Assembly: GCF_900177625.1 (NCBI RefSeq)
Contig: NZ_FXAU01000001.1
Coordinates: 172,326 to 236,325 of the forward strand
Source: Sphingobacterium psychroaquaticum
Lineage (GTDB): Bacteria; Bacteroidota; Bacteroidia; Sphingobacteriales; Sphingobacteriaceae
DNA: 64,000 nt
Reading direction: 5' to 3'
Part shown: piece by piece, positions 33,475-42,033 of the stretch
Numbering within the stretch: the first letter of the stretch is position 1
Layout: every line of letters begins with the position of its first letter
The notes under the pieces: generated by a model
The model's database searches: none
What the model was told of the DNA's origin: nothing
The model's input: the letters and a program-made list of their open reading frames with translations, nothing else
Translations under genes and position numbers: made by a program

Positions 33475-35649
33475 ATGGACAAGACTAAGGAAATCAGCAA
33501 CTTCTTTTATAGCCAGTATTTCTCAGAAGGATTAAAAATCACGTTCGGATGTATCGTGCCCGTAATTGTATGCGCTTACTTAGGTGATTTTCATATAGGC
33601 ACTTTAATCTCGCTCGGTGCATTACTTGTCGGCTTATCAGACACGCCTGGTGCGCCGTCACATAGACGACTCGGGATGCTTTCTACAGCGATGTTGTGTA
33701 TGTTCACCTACCTGATCATTTCACATATCAACCATTCTGTCCCACTTACCACCATAGGTATTGCCGTACTGAGCTTTTTGTTTTCCATGCTTGCTGTATT
33801 CAATGCCCGAGCTGCGACAGTCGGTTCGATGGCCATCTTAATGATGCTGATCAATATACGCGGAGATATTAATGAGAATGAAAAGTGGATGTACCTTGTT
33901 TATATTGCGACAGGCGGTGCCTGGTATATGCTGATCAGCATGTCATTGATGCAAATAAGGCCGTATCGTATTGCCCAACAAGAGCTATCGGAGTCCATCC
34001 GGTATGTCGCAGATTATATTCGCCTGAAAGCAAATTTTTATGACGCCAAAACCGATTTTGATGAAAACTACTTAAAGCTCATCGAAAAGCAAGTAGAAGT
34101 GCATACCCATCAAGAAAGTGTGCGTGACATTCTCTTTCAGAGTAAACGATCGATTAAAGATACCACGAAAATCGGTCGTTTTTTGACCCTGGTATTTTCC
34201 GATGTAGTGGATCTTTTTGAACAGAGTATGACCACCCAATATGACTACAATGCCATTAAGGCTGCATATGGAAAATCGGGGGTCCTATCTTCCTTCAGAC
34301 ATGTCCTCCTGAAAATAACCAATGAAATGGATAATATGGCGTATGATCTTAACGCCAATAAAATACCGAAACCGCTGTATGCGTTTGAAAAAGATATTGC
34401 TTTGCTAAAGGAAGCTGTAGATAAACTCGAAAAGGAAAATATCAATACCATTCCGCTCAAGAAGATTATTATTAACATCCGAACGATTGTCAAGTTTTTG
34501 GATAATATATATAGCTACGGTGCTTCTAAAATTTCAGAGATCCCGAAAGAAGAAATTGACTCTGCATCTCAGTTTGTGACGCGTGACCAGATCGATTGGA
34601 AAAAGTTCAAAGGCAACTTTAGCTTTGAATCATCAGTCTTTCGACATGCGCTCCGGATGGCTATTGTTTTATCGGGCACTTACCTCACCTTGAACCTTGT
34701 CGGTTTTAATCCGAACGGCGTTTATTGGACATTACTCACCATCATGGTGATCCTTAAGCCTGGTTTTGGTCTCACCAAAGAGCGAAATGTCCAGCGCCTT
34801 ATAGGCACCGTTCTGGGAGGTATTATTGGAGCCGTAATTTTGCTTACTATAGAAGATGAAACAATCCGCTTTGTGCTGCTTATTTTCTTCTTCTTGACGG
34901 CCTACAGTATGTTCCGCATCAACTATATTGTAGCGGTTCTCTTTATGACCCCATACGTACTTATCATGCTCAGCTTTAACGGCATGAATACCTTTGAAAT
35001 GGCACAGGAGCGTATTCTAGACACCTTCTTGGGGGGAATGATAGCCTTCCTTTCCAGCTATATTATTTTTCCAAATTGGGAGAGTGCACAGTTCCGAAAC
35101 AACATGCGTTCTCTTTTGATAGCCAACTACAATTATATGGCGCAAGCTCTGCAAATGCTTAGCGGACAAAACCTCTCCGTAACCGCTTACAAGCTAGCAC
35201 GTAAAGAAGTATACATCGCTTCCGCCAATATGGGATCTACTTTTCAGCGTATGCTAACAGAGCCTAAATGGAGACAAAAGCATACCAAAGAGGTCAATAG
35301 ATTTGTTATATTAAGCCATATCTTCTCTTCCTATGCGGCTAATTTACTCAGCCAGGTCAACCAAACAGAGAAAGAGGCTTTCCACAAGGAGCACGTTAAA
35401 CTGCTGCGCAAAACATTAAATGAGTTGGAAAAAGCAATCGCAACCTTACCACATGAAGGCGAAGCCGACTTTACAACGCACAATATCTTTCCGGAGTTAC
35501 AAGATGCGGCCGAGGTAGAAGATGAAAACAGCAATCTAATTACAGAACAATTACAATTCTTGAGCAAAATATCAGGAGATTTACATAAAGTGACACAGGA
35601 GATCGCCCTTTCTGGTGAAAACGAACTAGTGCCCGTATTACGAAACTGA
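33475..35649 (+). CDS. FUSC / YccS-like inner-membrane protein
   Basis: 724 residues with the two-block layout of the aromatic acid exporter/FUSC family. A first TM bundle lies at about 20-165 (GDFHIGTLISLGALLVGLSD, TPGAPSHRRLG). A cytoplasmic helical region follows at about 165-390. A second TM bundle at about 400-535 contains the family motif GVYWTLLTIMVILKPGFG, then a C-terminal helical domain. YccS-type proteins have no settled function; related AaeB exports aromatic acids. ypdA starts 1 bp after its stop. Confidence 0.87.
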   Translation: MDKTKEISNFFYSQYFSEGLKITFGCIVPVIVCAYLGDFHIGTLISLGALLVGLSDTPGAPSHRRLGMLSTAMLCMFTYLIISHINHSVPLTTIGIAVLSFLFSMLAVFNARAATVGSMAILMMLINIRGDINENEKWMYLVYIATGGAWYMLISMSLMQIRPYRIAQQELSESIRYVADYIRLKANFYDAKTDFDENYLKLIEKQVEVHTHQESVRDILFQSKRSIKDTTKIGRFLTLVFSDVVDLFEQSMTTQYDYNAIKAAYGKSGVLSSFRHVLLKITNEMDNMAYDLNANKIPKPLYAFEKDIALLKEAVDKLEKENINTIPLKKIIINIRTIVKFLDNIYSYGASKISEIPKEEIDSASQFVTRDQIDWKKFKGNFSFESSVFRHALRMAIVLSGTYLTLNLVGFNPNGVYWTLLTIMVILKPGFGLTKERNVQRLIGTVLGGIIGAVILLTIEDETIRFVLLIFFFLTAYSMFRINYIVAVLFMTPYVLIMLSFNGMNTFEMAQERILDTFLGGMIAFLSSYIIFPNWESAQFRNNMRSLLIANYNYMAQALQMLSGQNLSVTAYKLARKEVYIASANMGSTFQRMLTEPKWRQKHTKEVNRFVILSHIFSSYAANLLSQVNQTEKEAFHKEHVKLLRKTLNELEKAIATLPHEGEADFTTHNIFPELQDAAEVEDENSNLITEQLQFLSKISGDLHKVTQEIALSGENELVPVLRN

Positions 35650-35650
35650 C

Positions 35651-36634
35651 ATGGAGAATCATTTTGATGTTTTAATTATAGGAGGTGGTCCAATAGGCCT
35701 AGCCTGTGGAATCGCCGCCCAGGAAAAAGGTTTATCACATATTATTCTAGAAAAGGGTACCCTGGTAAATTCCCTTTACCACTACCCGGTTAACATGACT
35801 TTTTTTTCCTCTTCAGAACGCTTAGAGATCGGCGACACACCCTTTGTCACGACTCTTCCAAAGCCGAAACGTGCGGAGGCTTTAGAATACTACCGCCGGA
35901 TCGATCAAAAATTTGAACTCAACACCCATTTGTTTGAAGAGGTGGTAAGCCAGCACCAAGAAGATGGGATATTCCACGTGAAAACAACAAAAAACACCTA
36001 TACCGCTAAATATGTGATTGTTGCAACAGGGTTTTACGACATCCCCATGCACCTACGTGTTCCTGGAGAAGATCTACCACACGTTTTTCACTACTATAAT
36101 GATCCTCATTTTTTCACCAATCAACGCGTTATCGTAGTAGGCGCCAGCAACTCTTCTATCGATGCCGCACTAGAAACGTATCGGAAAGGTGCTAAAGTGT
36201 CCTTAGTAATTCGAGGCACAGAAATTAGTCCACGGGTAAAATATTGGGTAAGACCCGATATTGAAAATCGAATTGCAGAAGGTTCGATCGACGTATATTT
36301 CGAGAGTCAAATAAAGGAGATACATCCACAATATACCGTAATCGCCACCAAAGAAGGTGTAAAGCAAATACCGGCCGACTTCATATTGGCACTAACGGGA
36401 TACCGGCCAAACTTTGACTTTCTGCGCCAGCTCGGCATCGAGATACCACAGGAAGCGCCAATGATCCCGACCCATAATGTGAATACGATGGAGACAAACG
36501 TTCCTGGACTATACCTGGCTGGCGTAGTTTGTGGCGGGCTAAATACGCACCTCTGGTTTATTGAAAATTCAAGGATTCATGCCCGCCAAATTATAACGGA
36601 CATCTTACAGAAAGAGAAAGCGGTTAGAGCCTAA
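35651..36634 (+). CDS. ypdA: YpdA/Bdr-type bacillithiol disulfide reductase
   Basis: 327 residues. A flavin-dependent NADPH oxidoreductase. FAD motif VLIIGGGPIGLACGIAAQ is at 7-24, the YpdA-specific YHYPVNMTFFSSSERLEIGD near 43-62, VIVATGFYD near 117, NAD(P) fold VIVVGASNSSIDAAL near 156-170, and GLYLAGVVCGGLNTHLWFIE near 285-304. It recycles oxidised bacillithiol in Firmicutes, and many Bacteroidota also encode bacillithiol synthesis genes. The 1-bp gap to the FUSC gene implies cotranscription. The functional link is not obvious. Confidence 0.9.
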   Translation: MENHFDVLIIGGGPIGLACGIAAQEKGLSHIILEKGTLVNSLYHYPVNMTFFSSSERLEIGDTPFVTTLPKPKRAEALEYYRRIDQKFELNTHLFEEVVSQHQEDGIFHVKTTKNTYTAKYVIVATGFYDIPMHLRVPGEDLPHVFHYYNDPHFFTNQRVIVVGASNSSIDAALETYRKGAKVSLVIRGTEISPRVKYWVRPDIENRIAEGSIDVYFESQIKEIHPQYTVIATKEGVKQIPADFILALTGYRPNFDFLRQLGIEIPQEAPMIPTHNVNTMETNVPGLYLAGVVCGGLNTHLWFIENSRIHARQIITDILQKEKAVRA

Positions 36635-36662
36635 CCATCTCAGATCAGTAAAACAAGATATG

Positions 36663-37274
36663 CTACGGCCGTAGCCCGCGTAAGAAGATATGAAGTAATT
36701 TTTTCTGTTTGGTCAAGATGAGCTCAAACTCATCTGGTGAAGGAAAAAGACAGTCGTTTACCTGTTTACTTAACACCCCTGTACGCATTCCCATCAACGC
36801 AAAAGACATTAATTCAGATGTCTCATTGAGATCATCGACAACAATTTCGCCATTTTTAACACCGATTTCCATGATACGACTATCCTGTTCTTTGATCTTC
36901 TCAAAGTACGGGCCTACACTCTTGCTCATCTCGCCAGGGTTTTGCATAAACAGGGAGGAGGAATACTCAAAAAGGTTGTAGTTCTCGCGCAACATCTCCA
37001 TACGCAGCTCGATAGCGTGATTCATTGCCTTCTCCACCGTAATACACTTCGATAATGAAGCATCTACCTTAACCATCATATCATTGATGACATAACCTAA
37101 CACAGCCGTATATAAGCTGTGCTTATCTGGAAAATAATAATACAAAAGAGCTTTCGAAAAGGATAGATCCTTGGCAATCTCAGCCATCGTTGTCTTCGCC
37201 ATTCCAAAGTGAGCAAAACGTTTCTTTGCAACATCTAAAATTTTCGCTCTCTTGATATCAACATTCTTGGGCAT
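36663..37274 (-). CDS. TetR/AcrR-family regulator
   Basis: 203 residues. The N-terminal DNA-binding domain reads ILDVAKKRFAHFGMAKTTMA, then EIAKDLSFSKALLYYYFPDK (HTH about 28-52), which is standard TetR. The C-terminal ligand and dimerisation helices are unassigned. It is transcribed divergently from murB across 101 bp. That gap has several TTTAC direct repeats (CTTTACACTTTAC near 37314) but no clean palindrome, so its target is uncertain. Control of the FUSC-ypdA unit, convergent with it, is a possibility. Confidence 0.92.
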   Translation of the reverse strand: MPKNVDIKRAKILDVAKKRFAHFGMAKTTMAEIAKDLSFSKALLYYYFPDKHSLYTAVLGYVINDMMVKVDASLSKCITVEKAMNHAIELRMEMLRENYNLFEYSSSLFMQNPGEMSKSVGPYFEKIKEQDSRIMEIGVKNGEIVVDDLNETSELMSFALMGMRTGVLSKQVNDCLFPSPDEFELILTKQKKLLHIFLRGLRP

Positions 37275-37375
37275 GATACTTTTTTCCTCTATATAACTAG
37301 CGTTTATACTATCTTTACACTTTACTATAAAATTAGTTCTTTTTTTGAATTTTTAAAAGGATTAGTCAATATAAA

Positions 37376-38395
37376 ATGATGAATCATATCCAAAACGACG
37401 TTTCTTTACAGCCTTTTAACACATTTGGTGTAGATGCCCGCTGCAAACAGTTTATATCCATTGAGGACGAAAGCAGCCTTTCCTCACTTTTCTCGGCAGG
37501 ACATTTCACCAATAGTCCTTTTTTTGTCCTTGGTGGAGGCAGTAATGTGCTATTCACACAGGATTATGATGGTCTTATTATTCGTATAGCAAATAAAGGA
37601 ATTACACATTTCATTGAGGGGAATTATATTTATGTTACAGCCAAAGCAGGTGAAGTGTGGAATGACTTCGTATGGTACTGCATAGACCGCGATTTTGCCG
37701 GAATAGAAAACTTGGCGCTTATACCTGGAACGGTCGGTGCCTCTCCGGTTCAAAATATCGGCGCCTACGGCACCGAATTGATGGATGTCTTTTATTCTTG
37801 TCAAGCATTCGATACTGAAACCGGATCCTTCACAAGCTTCACAAATGCAGACTGTAATTTTACGTATCGCGACAGTATATTCAAGACAACCTACAAAGGA
37901 CGATATATTATTACCTCGGTGACCTACCGACTTGCGGTGAAACACCAGATTAATAGTTCCTACGGCGCAATTAATAGTGAGTTAACAAAACGTAACATTA
38001 CCAATCCGACCATACGGGATATTGCCGAGGTTGTTTCGCACATTCGTGTGGAAAAATTACCCGATCCTTCCACGATAGGTAATGCCGGAAGCTTCTTTAA
38101 GAACCCGATAATCGATATAAATATTTTCAATAAGTTGAAACAGGAGTTCCCCGAGATTGTTTCCTATATAGTAGACGACACACATGTAAAGTTGGCCGCA
38201 GGCTGGATGATTGAAAAATGTGGATGGAAGGGGAAAATCGATGGTAACGTAGCTACATGGAAACATCAAGCACTGGTTCTCACCAACTTGGGGGAAGCAC
38301 GTGGGTCTGAAATTTACGACACATCGTCCAAAATAATGAACGATGTGTACGATACATTTGGTATTAGACTCGAACGCGAGGTAAACGTTTTATAA
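37376..38395 (+). CDS. murB: UDP-N-acetylenolpyruvoylglucosamine reductase
   Basis: 339 residues, type I MurB. An FAD enzyme that reduces the enolpyruvyl group to make UDP-MurNAc. Motifs seen are LQPFNTFGVDARC near 11-23, VLGGGSNVLF near 52, GIENLALIPGTVGASPVQNIGAYG near 113-137 (quoted in part: LALIPGTVGASP), FTYRDSIFK near 161, and DPSTIGNAGSFFKNP near 229 with the catalytic Ser. Two adjacent ATGs (37376 and 37379) make the exact start uncertain by one codon. Confidence 0.95.
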   Translation: MMNHIQNDVSLQPFNTFGVDARCKQFISIEDESSLSSLFSAGHFTNSPFFVLGGGSNVLFTQDYDGLIIRIANKGITHFIEGNYIYVTAKAGEVWNDFVWYCIDRDFAGIENLALIPGTVGASPVQNIGAYGTELMDVFYSCQAFDTETGSFTSFTNADCNFTYRDSIFKTTYKGRYIITSVTYRLAVKHQINSSYGAINSELTKRNITNPTIRDIAEVVSHIRVEKLPDPSTIGNAGSFFKNPIIDINIFNKLKQEFPEIVSYIVDDTHVKLAAGWMIEKCGWKGKIDGNVATWKHQALVLTNLGEARGSEIYDTSSKIMNDVYDTFGIRLEREVNVL

Positions 38396-38426
38396 AGTTT
38401 TCCACATTTGTGAATTTTAATTGTTA

Positions 38427-38472
38427 AAAACTACCTTTTAAGAGCCACCCAAAGCGCATAAAAGGTAGTTTT
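38427..38472. terminator. Terminator after murB
   Basis: A perfect 14-bp inverted repeat AAAACTACCTTTTA/TAAAAGGTAGTTTT has an 18-nt loop and T-tract. Confidence 0.8.
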
Positions 38473-38543
38473 CCTAAATAAGCATTAACTGTAACGAATA
38501 GTTAATATTTTTTTAATATAGAATAATGTCAAATCAAAAAGTT

Positions 38544-38559
38544 TAGCACGCCCTTTGCA
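38544..38559 (+). promoter_or_regulatory. Sigma-54-type promoter before the ECF sigma gene
   Basis: TAGCACGCCCTTTGCA aligns to the RpoN consensus TGGCACGnnnnTTGCW with one mismatch (G to A at the first G of the -24 element). The -12 GC is intact. The predicted start is near 38570 with a leader of about 93 nt. No good TAnnTTTG box is present in the same interval. Confidence 0.55.
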
Positions 38560-38662
38560 TAACTCTTTGTCAGAAACCGTATTTCATTCAAGTGAATACA
38601 ACCTTATTACAGATTGTAATTAATTTTTTTAACTCATTGTAAACTTTAAAATCCAATCTAGT

Positions 38663-39175
38663 ATGAACAAGACAGAATTCAATACTTTAGTAATCCAACA
38701 GTCAGATTCATTAAAGGCGTATGCAAAAAATTTCACTAGAGACCAGGATGATGCGAACGATTTGGTACAGGACACCCTGCTGAAGGCTGTCACCTACTTT
38801 ACCAACTTCAGGGAAGGAACAAATCTTAAAGGCTGGTTGTACACCATCATGAAGAATACCTTCATTAACAACTACAGACGGATCATTAAGACCAATTCAT
38901 TTATTACAAAAGAAGAGGAAATTACAAGTGCTAACCTTGTCGTGTCTGCCACGAGCAATGTCGGTGAAAACCGTTTTGTGATGGACGACATTAACCATGC
39001 ATTAGCCAACTTATCGGAAGAGTATTACATACCTTTTACGATGTATTTCGAAGGCTACAAGTACCATGAGATCTCGGATCATTTAAACATTCCTATTGGA
39101 ACAGTAAAGACCAGAATACATGTGGCTCGTAAAGCCATGAAAAAAACTTTAAACGCGTATCAGTTCGGATATTAA
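38663..39175 (+). CDS. ECF-type RNA polymerase sigma factor
   Basis: 170 residues. Region 2 reads LKAYAKNFTRDQDDANDLVQ then DTLLKAVTYF (about 17-47) and LKGWLYTIMKNTFINNYRR (about 54-72). Region 4 has YYIPFTMYFEGYKYHEISDH then LNIPIGTVKTRIHVARKAMK (about 117-157). This compact orphan sigma type, with MKNTFINNYRR, is widespread in Bacteroidota. No anti-sigma gene lies next to it. Control may be transcriptional, through the sigma-54-like promoter upstream. Confidence 0.93.
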   Translation: MNKTEFNTLVIQQSDSLKAYAKNFTRDQDDANDLVQDTLLKAVTYFTNFREGTNLKGWLYTIMKNTFINNYRRIIKTNSFITKEEEITSANLVVSATSNVGENRFVMDDINHALANLSEEYYIPFTMYFEGYKYHEISDHLNIPIGTVKTRIHVARKAMKKTLNAYQFGY

Positions 39176-39273
39176 CGCCAGCGAAATCCGACGCTGTATT
39201 AGTCAACTCTTATAGTACACAAACCCATGCTATCCAAAAGGTAGCCCAGGATTGTTATGTTCTAAAATGGGAA

Positions 39274-39305
39274 TTTGTAAGGAAAACCAAATTTAGGTAA
39301 GTTTG
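39274..39305 (+). promoter_or_regulatory. Promoter of the cytochrome b5-like gene
   Basis: TTTG (39274-39277) and TAAGTTTG (39298-39305) are separated by 20 bp. The box ends 4 bp before the GTG start codon, which predicts a leaderless mRNA. The 17 bp ending in the -7 box nearly repeat those of the gpmI promoter. Confidence 0.65.
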
Positions 39306-39309
39306 GCCC

Positions 39310-39549
39310 GTGGAACACGACTGCCCTACTTACACTAAATCGCAACTAGCGTTGCGCAATGGACAAGACAAACCCGAAATATGGGTATGCTATAAAGGAC
39401 TCATCTATGATGTTTCCTTAAGCAGGTTATGGCGAAACGGCAAGCATTATGAACATTGGGCAGGTCAAGACCTAACCGATGAACTTGCCGATGCGCCGCA
39501 TGCTGACCACGTCTTTGCGAAATTTACCGTTATCGGAAAACTCGCCTAA
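39310..39549 (+). CDS. Small cytochrome b5-like domain protein
   Basis: 79 residues. The pattern YTKSQLALRNGQDKPEIWVC, YKGLIYDVSLSRLWRNGKHY, HWAGQDLTDELADAPH and FTVIGKL matches the short prokaryotic cytochrome b5-like heme/steroid-binding family. The HPGG of true b5 is replaced by RNGKHYEHWAG, with His residues that could still ligate haem. It starts with GTG; no in-frame ATG is suitable. No signal peptide is present. The function is not established. Confidence 0.82.
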   Translation: MEHDCPTYTKSQLALRNGQDKPEIWVCYKGLIYDVSLSRLWRNGKHYEHWAGQDLTDELADAPHADHVFAKFTVIGKLA

Positions 39550-39566
39550 GCGATCAGCCCTCTTTA

Positions 39567-40487
39567 TTATTCGCTGATCTCAAATTTAGACAACGCTATA
39601 AATTGCTTTATGCGCGCTTGAATATCAGTTGCTGTTAAACTTTGCAATTGTTCTGTACCAAATTTTTCTACACAGAACGAGGCTAAAGCAGAACCGTAGA
39701 TAATGGCATTCTTCATATTGGTAAAGTTAATCGTTTTCACTTTCGCTAAGTAACCAATAAATCCACCTGCAAATGTATCACCTGCTCCTGTTGGATCAAA
39801 CACATCTGCTAATGGTAGCGCTGGTGCGGAGAAAATCTGTCCTTCCCCAAACAACAATGCCCCGTGCTCTCCTTTTTTAATGATCAGGTATTGCGGTCCC
39901 ATTTCTAAAATTACCTTCGCCGCCTTCACTAACGAATACTCACCCGACAACTGGCGTGCTTCCGCATCATTAATTGTCAAGACATCAACTTTCTTCAATA
40001 CAGCTTTCAAATCCTCCAACGCAACATCCATCCAGAAGTTCATGGTATCTAAAACCACCAACTTAGGCTTATTGTCTAAACGCGCTAAGGTATCCATTTG
40101 CACCTGTGGTGTCAAGTTACCCAACAAAATATATTCACAGTCTTGGTACGATGCCGGAACTTTAGGATCGAAATCCGCCAATACGTTCAACTCGGTGATC
40201 AAGGTATCACGGCTGTTCATATCATTGTGGTATTTACCAGACCAGAAAAATGATTTTCCTCCCGCTACGATCTCCACTCCTTCTACATCAATTCCTTTCG
40301 ATCGTAAAATATCTAAGTTATCATCTCCAAAGTCATCCCCAATTACACTGACTAACTTTACGTTATCGTATAAATAAGAAGCTGCCAAACCAGCAAAGGT
40401 AGCTGCGCCACCTACAATTTTATCTGTTTTTCCGAACGGCGTTTCGATCGCATCAAAAGCAACGGTACCAACAATTACTAAACTCAT
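39567..40487 (-). CDS. PfkB-family sugar/nucleoside kinase
   Basis: 306 residues of the ribokinase/PfkB fold. The N-terminal GGAATFAGLAASYL is near 27-40 and the C-terminal ATP/anion-hole signature DPTGAGDTFAGGFIGYL near 231-247 contains the catalytic Asp. The acceptor (sugar or nucleoside) cannot be told from sequence; the family includes adenosine and fructose kinases. It is convergent with the cytochrome b5-like gene across 17 bp. Confidence 0.88.
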   Translation of the reverse strand: MSLVIVGTVAFDAIETPFGKTDKIVGGAATFAGLAASYLYDNVKLVSVIGDDFGDDNLDILRSKGIDVEGVEIVAGGKSFFWSGKYHNDMNSRDTLITELNVLADFDPKVPASYQDCEYILLGNLTPQVQMDTLARLDNKPKLVVLDTMNFWMDVALEDLKAVLKKVDVLTINDAEARQLSGEYSLVKAAKVILEMGPQYLIIKKGEHGALLFGEGQIFSAPALPLADVFDPTGAGDTFAGGFIGYLAKVKTINFTNMKNAIIYGSALASFCVEKFGTEQLQSLTATDIQARIKQFIALSKFEISE

Positions 40488-40533
40488 GATTTTTAATTTT
40501 TTTGAAAGTATTTGTATTCAAAAGCTCAAAAAA

Positions 40534-40557
40534 AAACCGGCTAAAAATAGCCGGTTT
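40534..40557 (-). terminator. Terminator of tRNA-Asn (copy 1)
   Basis: A 10-bp stem AAACCGGCTA/TAGCCGGTTT lies 7 bp past the tRNA 3' end with a T-run on the minus strand. Confidence 0.85.
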
Positions 40558-40563
40558 CCTTTG

Positions 40564-40637
40564 CTCCTGAAGCTGGGCTCGAACCAGCGACCCTCTGATT
40601 AACAGTCAGATGCTCTAACCAACTGAGCTATTCAGGA
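40564..40637 (-). tRNA. tRNA-Asn(GTT), copy 1
   Basis: 74 nt. The acceptor stem is TCCTGAA/TTCAGGA with discriminator G. The anticodon arm TCTGA-CTGTTAA-TCAGA gives anticodon GTT, and the T arm is GCTGG-TTCGAGC-CCAGC. CCA is not encoded. It is identical to the copy at 48672-48745, identity extending one base beyond each end. Confidence 0.97.
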
Positions 40638-40681
40638 ATTTCCTTCGAAAGAGCGGCGTGAGCTGCTTTTCTAAAGTGAGA

Positions 40682-40712
40682 CAAAGATAAACCTTTGTAG
40701 CATATATTCAAA
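40682..40712 (-). promoter_or_regulatory. Promoter of tRNA-Asn (copy 1)
   Basis: Minus-strand TTTG (40709-40712) and TATCTTTG (40682-40689) with a 19-bp spacer lie about 44 bp upstream of the tRNA. Confidence 0.6.
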
Positions 40713-40779
40713 AAAAAAGTAAAAATATTTTTCACCAATATGCCGATGGATTACCCCTATCTCACGTTTCAAAGAGCTT

Positions 40780-42009
40780 CTAACTTAACAATTGCTTCAA
40801 AGCCAGCTCGTAAGCCTTCGACGAGATATTTTTAGGCTGCGGAGTCAGGGCATGAATATTTTTCATCTCCTCCCGAATAACCGAAGAAACATCGTTAAAA
40901 ATAGCCTCGTCGCTGATTTCGATATTCGGCTGCATCAAATAAGCAAACACACGCGCCATCCCGCAATTGGCTACAAAATCAGGAATTACAGCCACCTGCT
41001 CATCGGCATACTCCATCACTGGACCGTAGAAAATCTCGCGATCGGCAAAAGGTACATTCGCACCCGAAGCAATAACTTCCAAACCGTGCTCAATCAATAA
41101 GCGAACCTGCTCTTTGGACACCAACCGCGAAGCCGCCGCTGGAATAAAAATTTCGGCTCCTATTGACCATATCTTCTCATTGATTTCATCAAATGAAAGC
41201 ATGTTTGGATGATTCAGCGCGTTGCCATTTCGATTTAAGAACAGAGCAGTAATTTCCTCTTCGGTAAAACCAGTGGTATTCACCAACCCGCCAACACGAT
41301 CAATTATACCGACGATCTTCACGCCTTGTTTCACCAAATAGAAGGCGGCGGCAGCGGCCACATTCCCCCAACCTTGTGTAATAGCACGCTTCCCGGCAGA
41401 AGAACCATCGTAAATACTGTAGAAGTGCTTGATTGACTCCGCAACGCCAAACCCTGTAATCATATCGGCTACGCGATATTTACGTTTCAGATCCGGACTG
41501 TATTTTGCCTCTTCCAATACTTTGGATACCCCGTGACGCAACTGGCCAATTTGATGAATACGTCCGTTTTCGCGTACATCAAAATGCCCGGTTAACACTC
41601 CTTCTTGGGGATGCCATAACCCATACTGCTCCGTCAACGGAATAACGTCATGGATTTCATCGACATTTAAGTCCCCGCCCGTACCATAATAATTCTTGAG
41701 CAATGGAGTCACCACTTTAAACCAACGGTCTAACACACCTTGCTTGCGTGGATCTGACGGATCAAAATTGATCCCCGATTTCGCCCCACCAATCGCCGGT
41801 CCCGAGACCGTGAATTTAACTTCCATTGTTTTAGCCAGCGATTCCACCTCATGCCGATCCAAACCAGCACGCATACGTGTACCACCACCGGCAGCACCAC
41901 CTCGTAACGAGTTTATAACCACCCAACCCTCTGCCTCTGTTTCGGTATCTTTCCACTCGAAAACAATTTCTGGTTTTTTTTCCTCAAAGGCCTTCAGCAA
42001 GTCTTTCAT
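40780..42009 (-). CDS. Glu/Leu/Phe/Val dehydrogenase family protein
   Basis: 409 residues. An NAD(P)-dependent amino-acid dehydrogenase. The N-terminal domain has INSLRGGAAGGGTRM near 42-56 and the substrate-site segment GPAIGGAKSGINF near 78-90. The Rossmann domain contains AITQGWGNVAAAAAFYLVKQ near 215-234. It catalyses oxidative deamination; substrate preference is not readable. Its place beside hppD suggests it may help interconvert aromatic amino acids and keto acids. ATG 42009 is preferred to a TTG eight codons upstream. Confidence 0.87.
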   Translation of the reverse strand: MKDLLKAFEEKKPEIVFEWKDTETEAEGWVVINSLRGGAAGGGTRMRAGLDRHEVESLAKTMEVKFTVSGPAIGGAKSGINFDPSDPRKQGVLDRWFKVVTPLLKNYYGTGGDLNVDEIHDVIPLTEQYGLWHPQEGVLTGHFDVRENGRIHQIGQLRHGVSKVLEEAKYSPDLKRKYRVADMITGFGVAESIKHFYSIYDGSSAGKRAITQGWGNVAAAAAFYLVKQGVKIVGIIDRVGGLVNTTGFTEEEITALFLNRNGNALNHPNMLSFDEINEKIWSIGAEIFIPAAASRLVSKEQVRLLIEHGLEVIASGANVPFADREIFYGPVMEYADEQVAVIPDFVANCGMARVFAYLMQPNIEISDEAIFNDVSSVIREEMKNIHALTPQPKNISSKAYELALKQLLS

Positions 42010-42033
42010 TTTCAATTTATATATAAATAACAA

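Noticed and set aside
37275..37375. TetR operator between the tetR gene and murB
   Set aside because: Only direct TTTAC repeats and a widely spaced AACTA/TAGTT pair are seen; no convincing palindrome.
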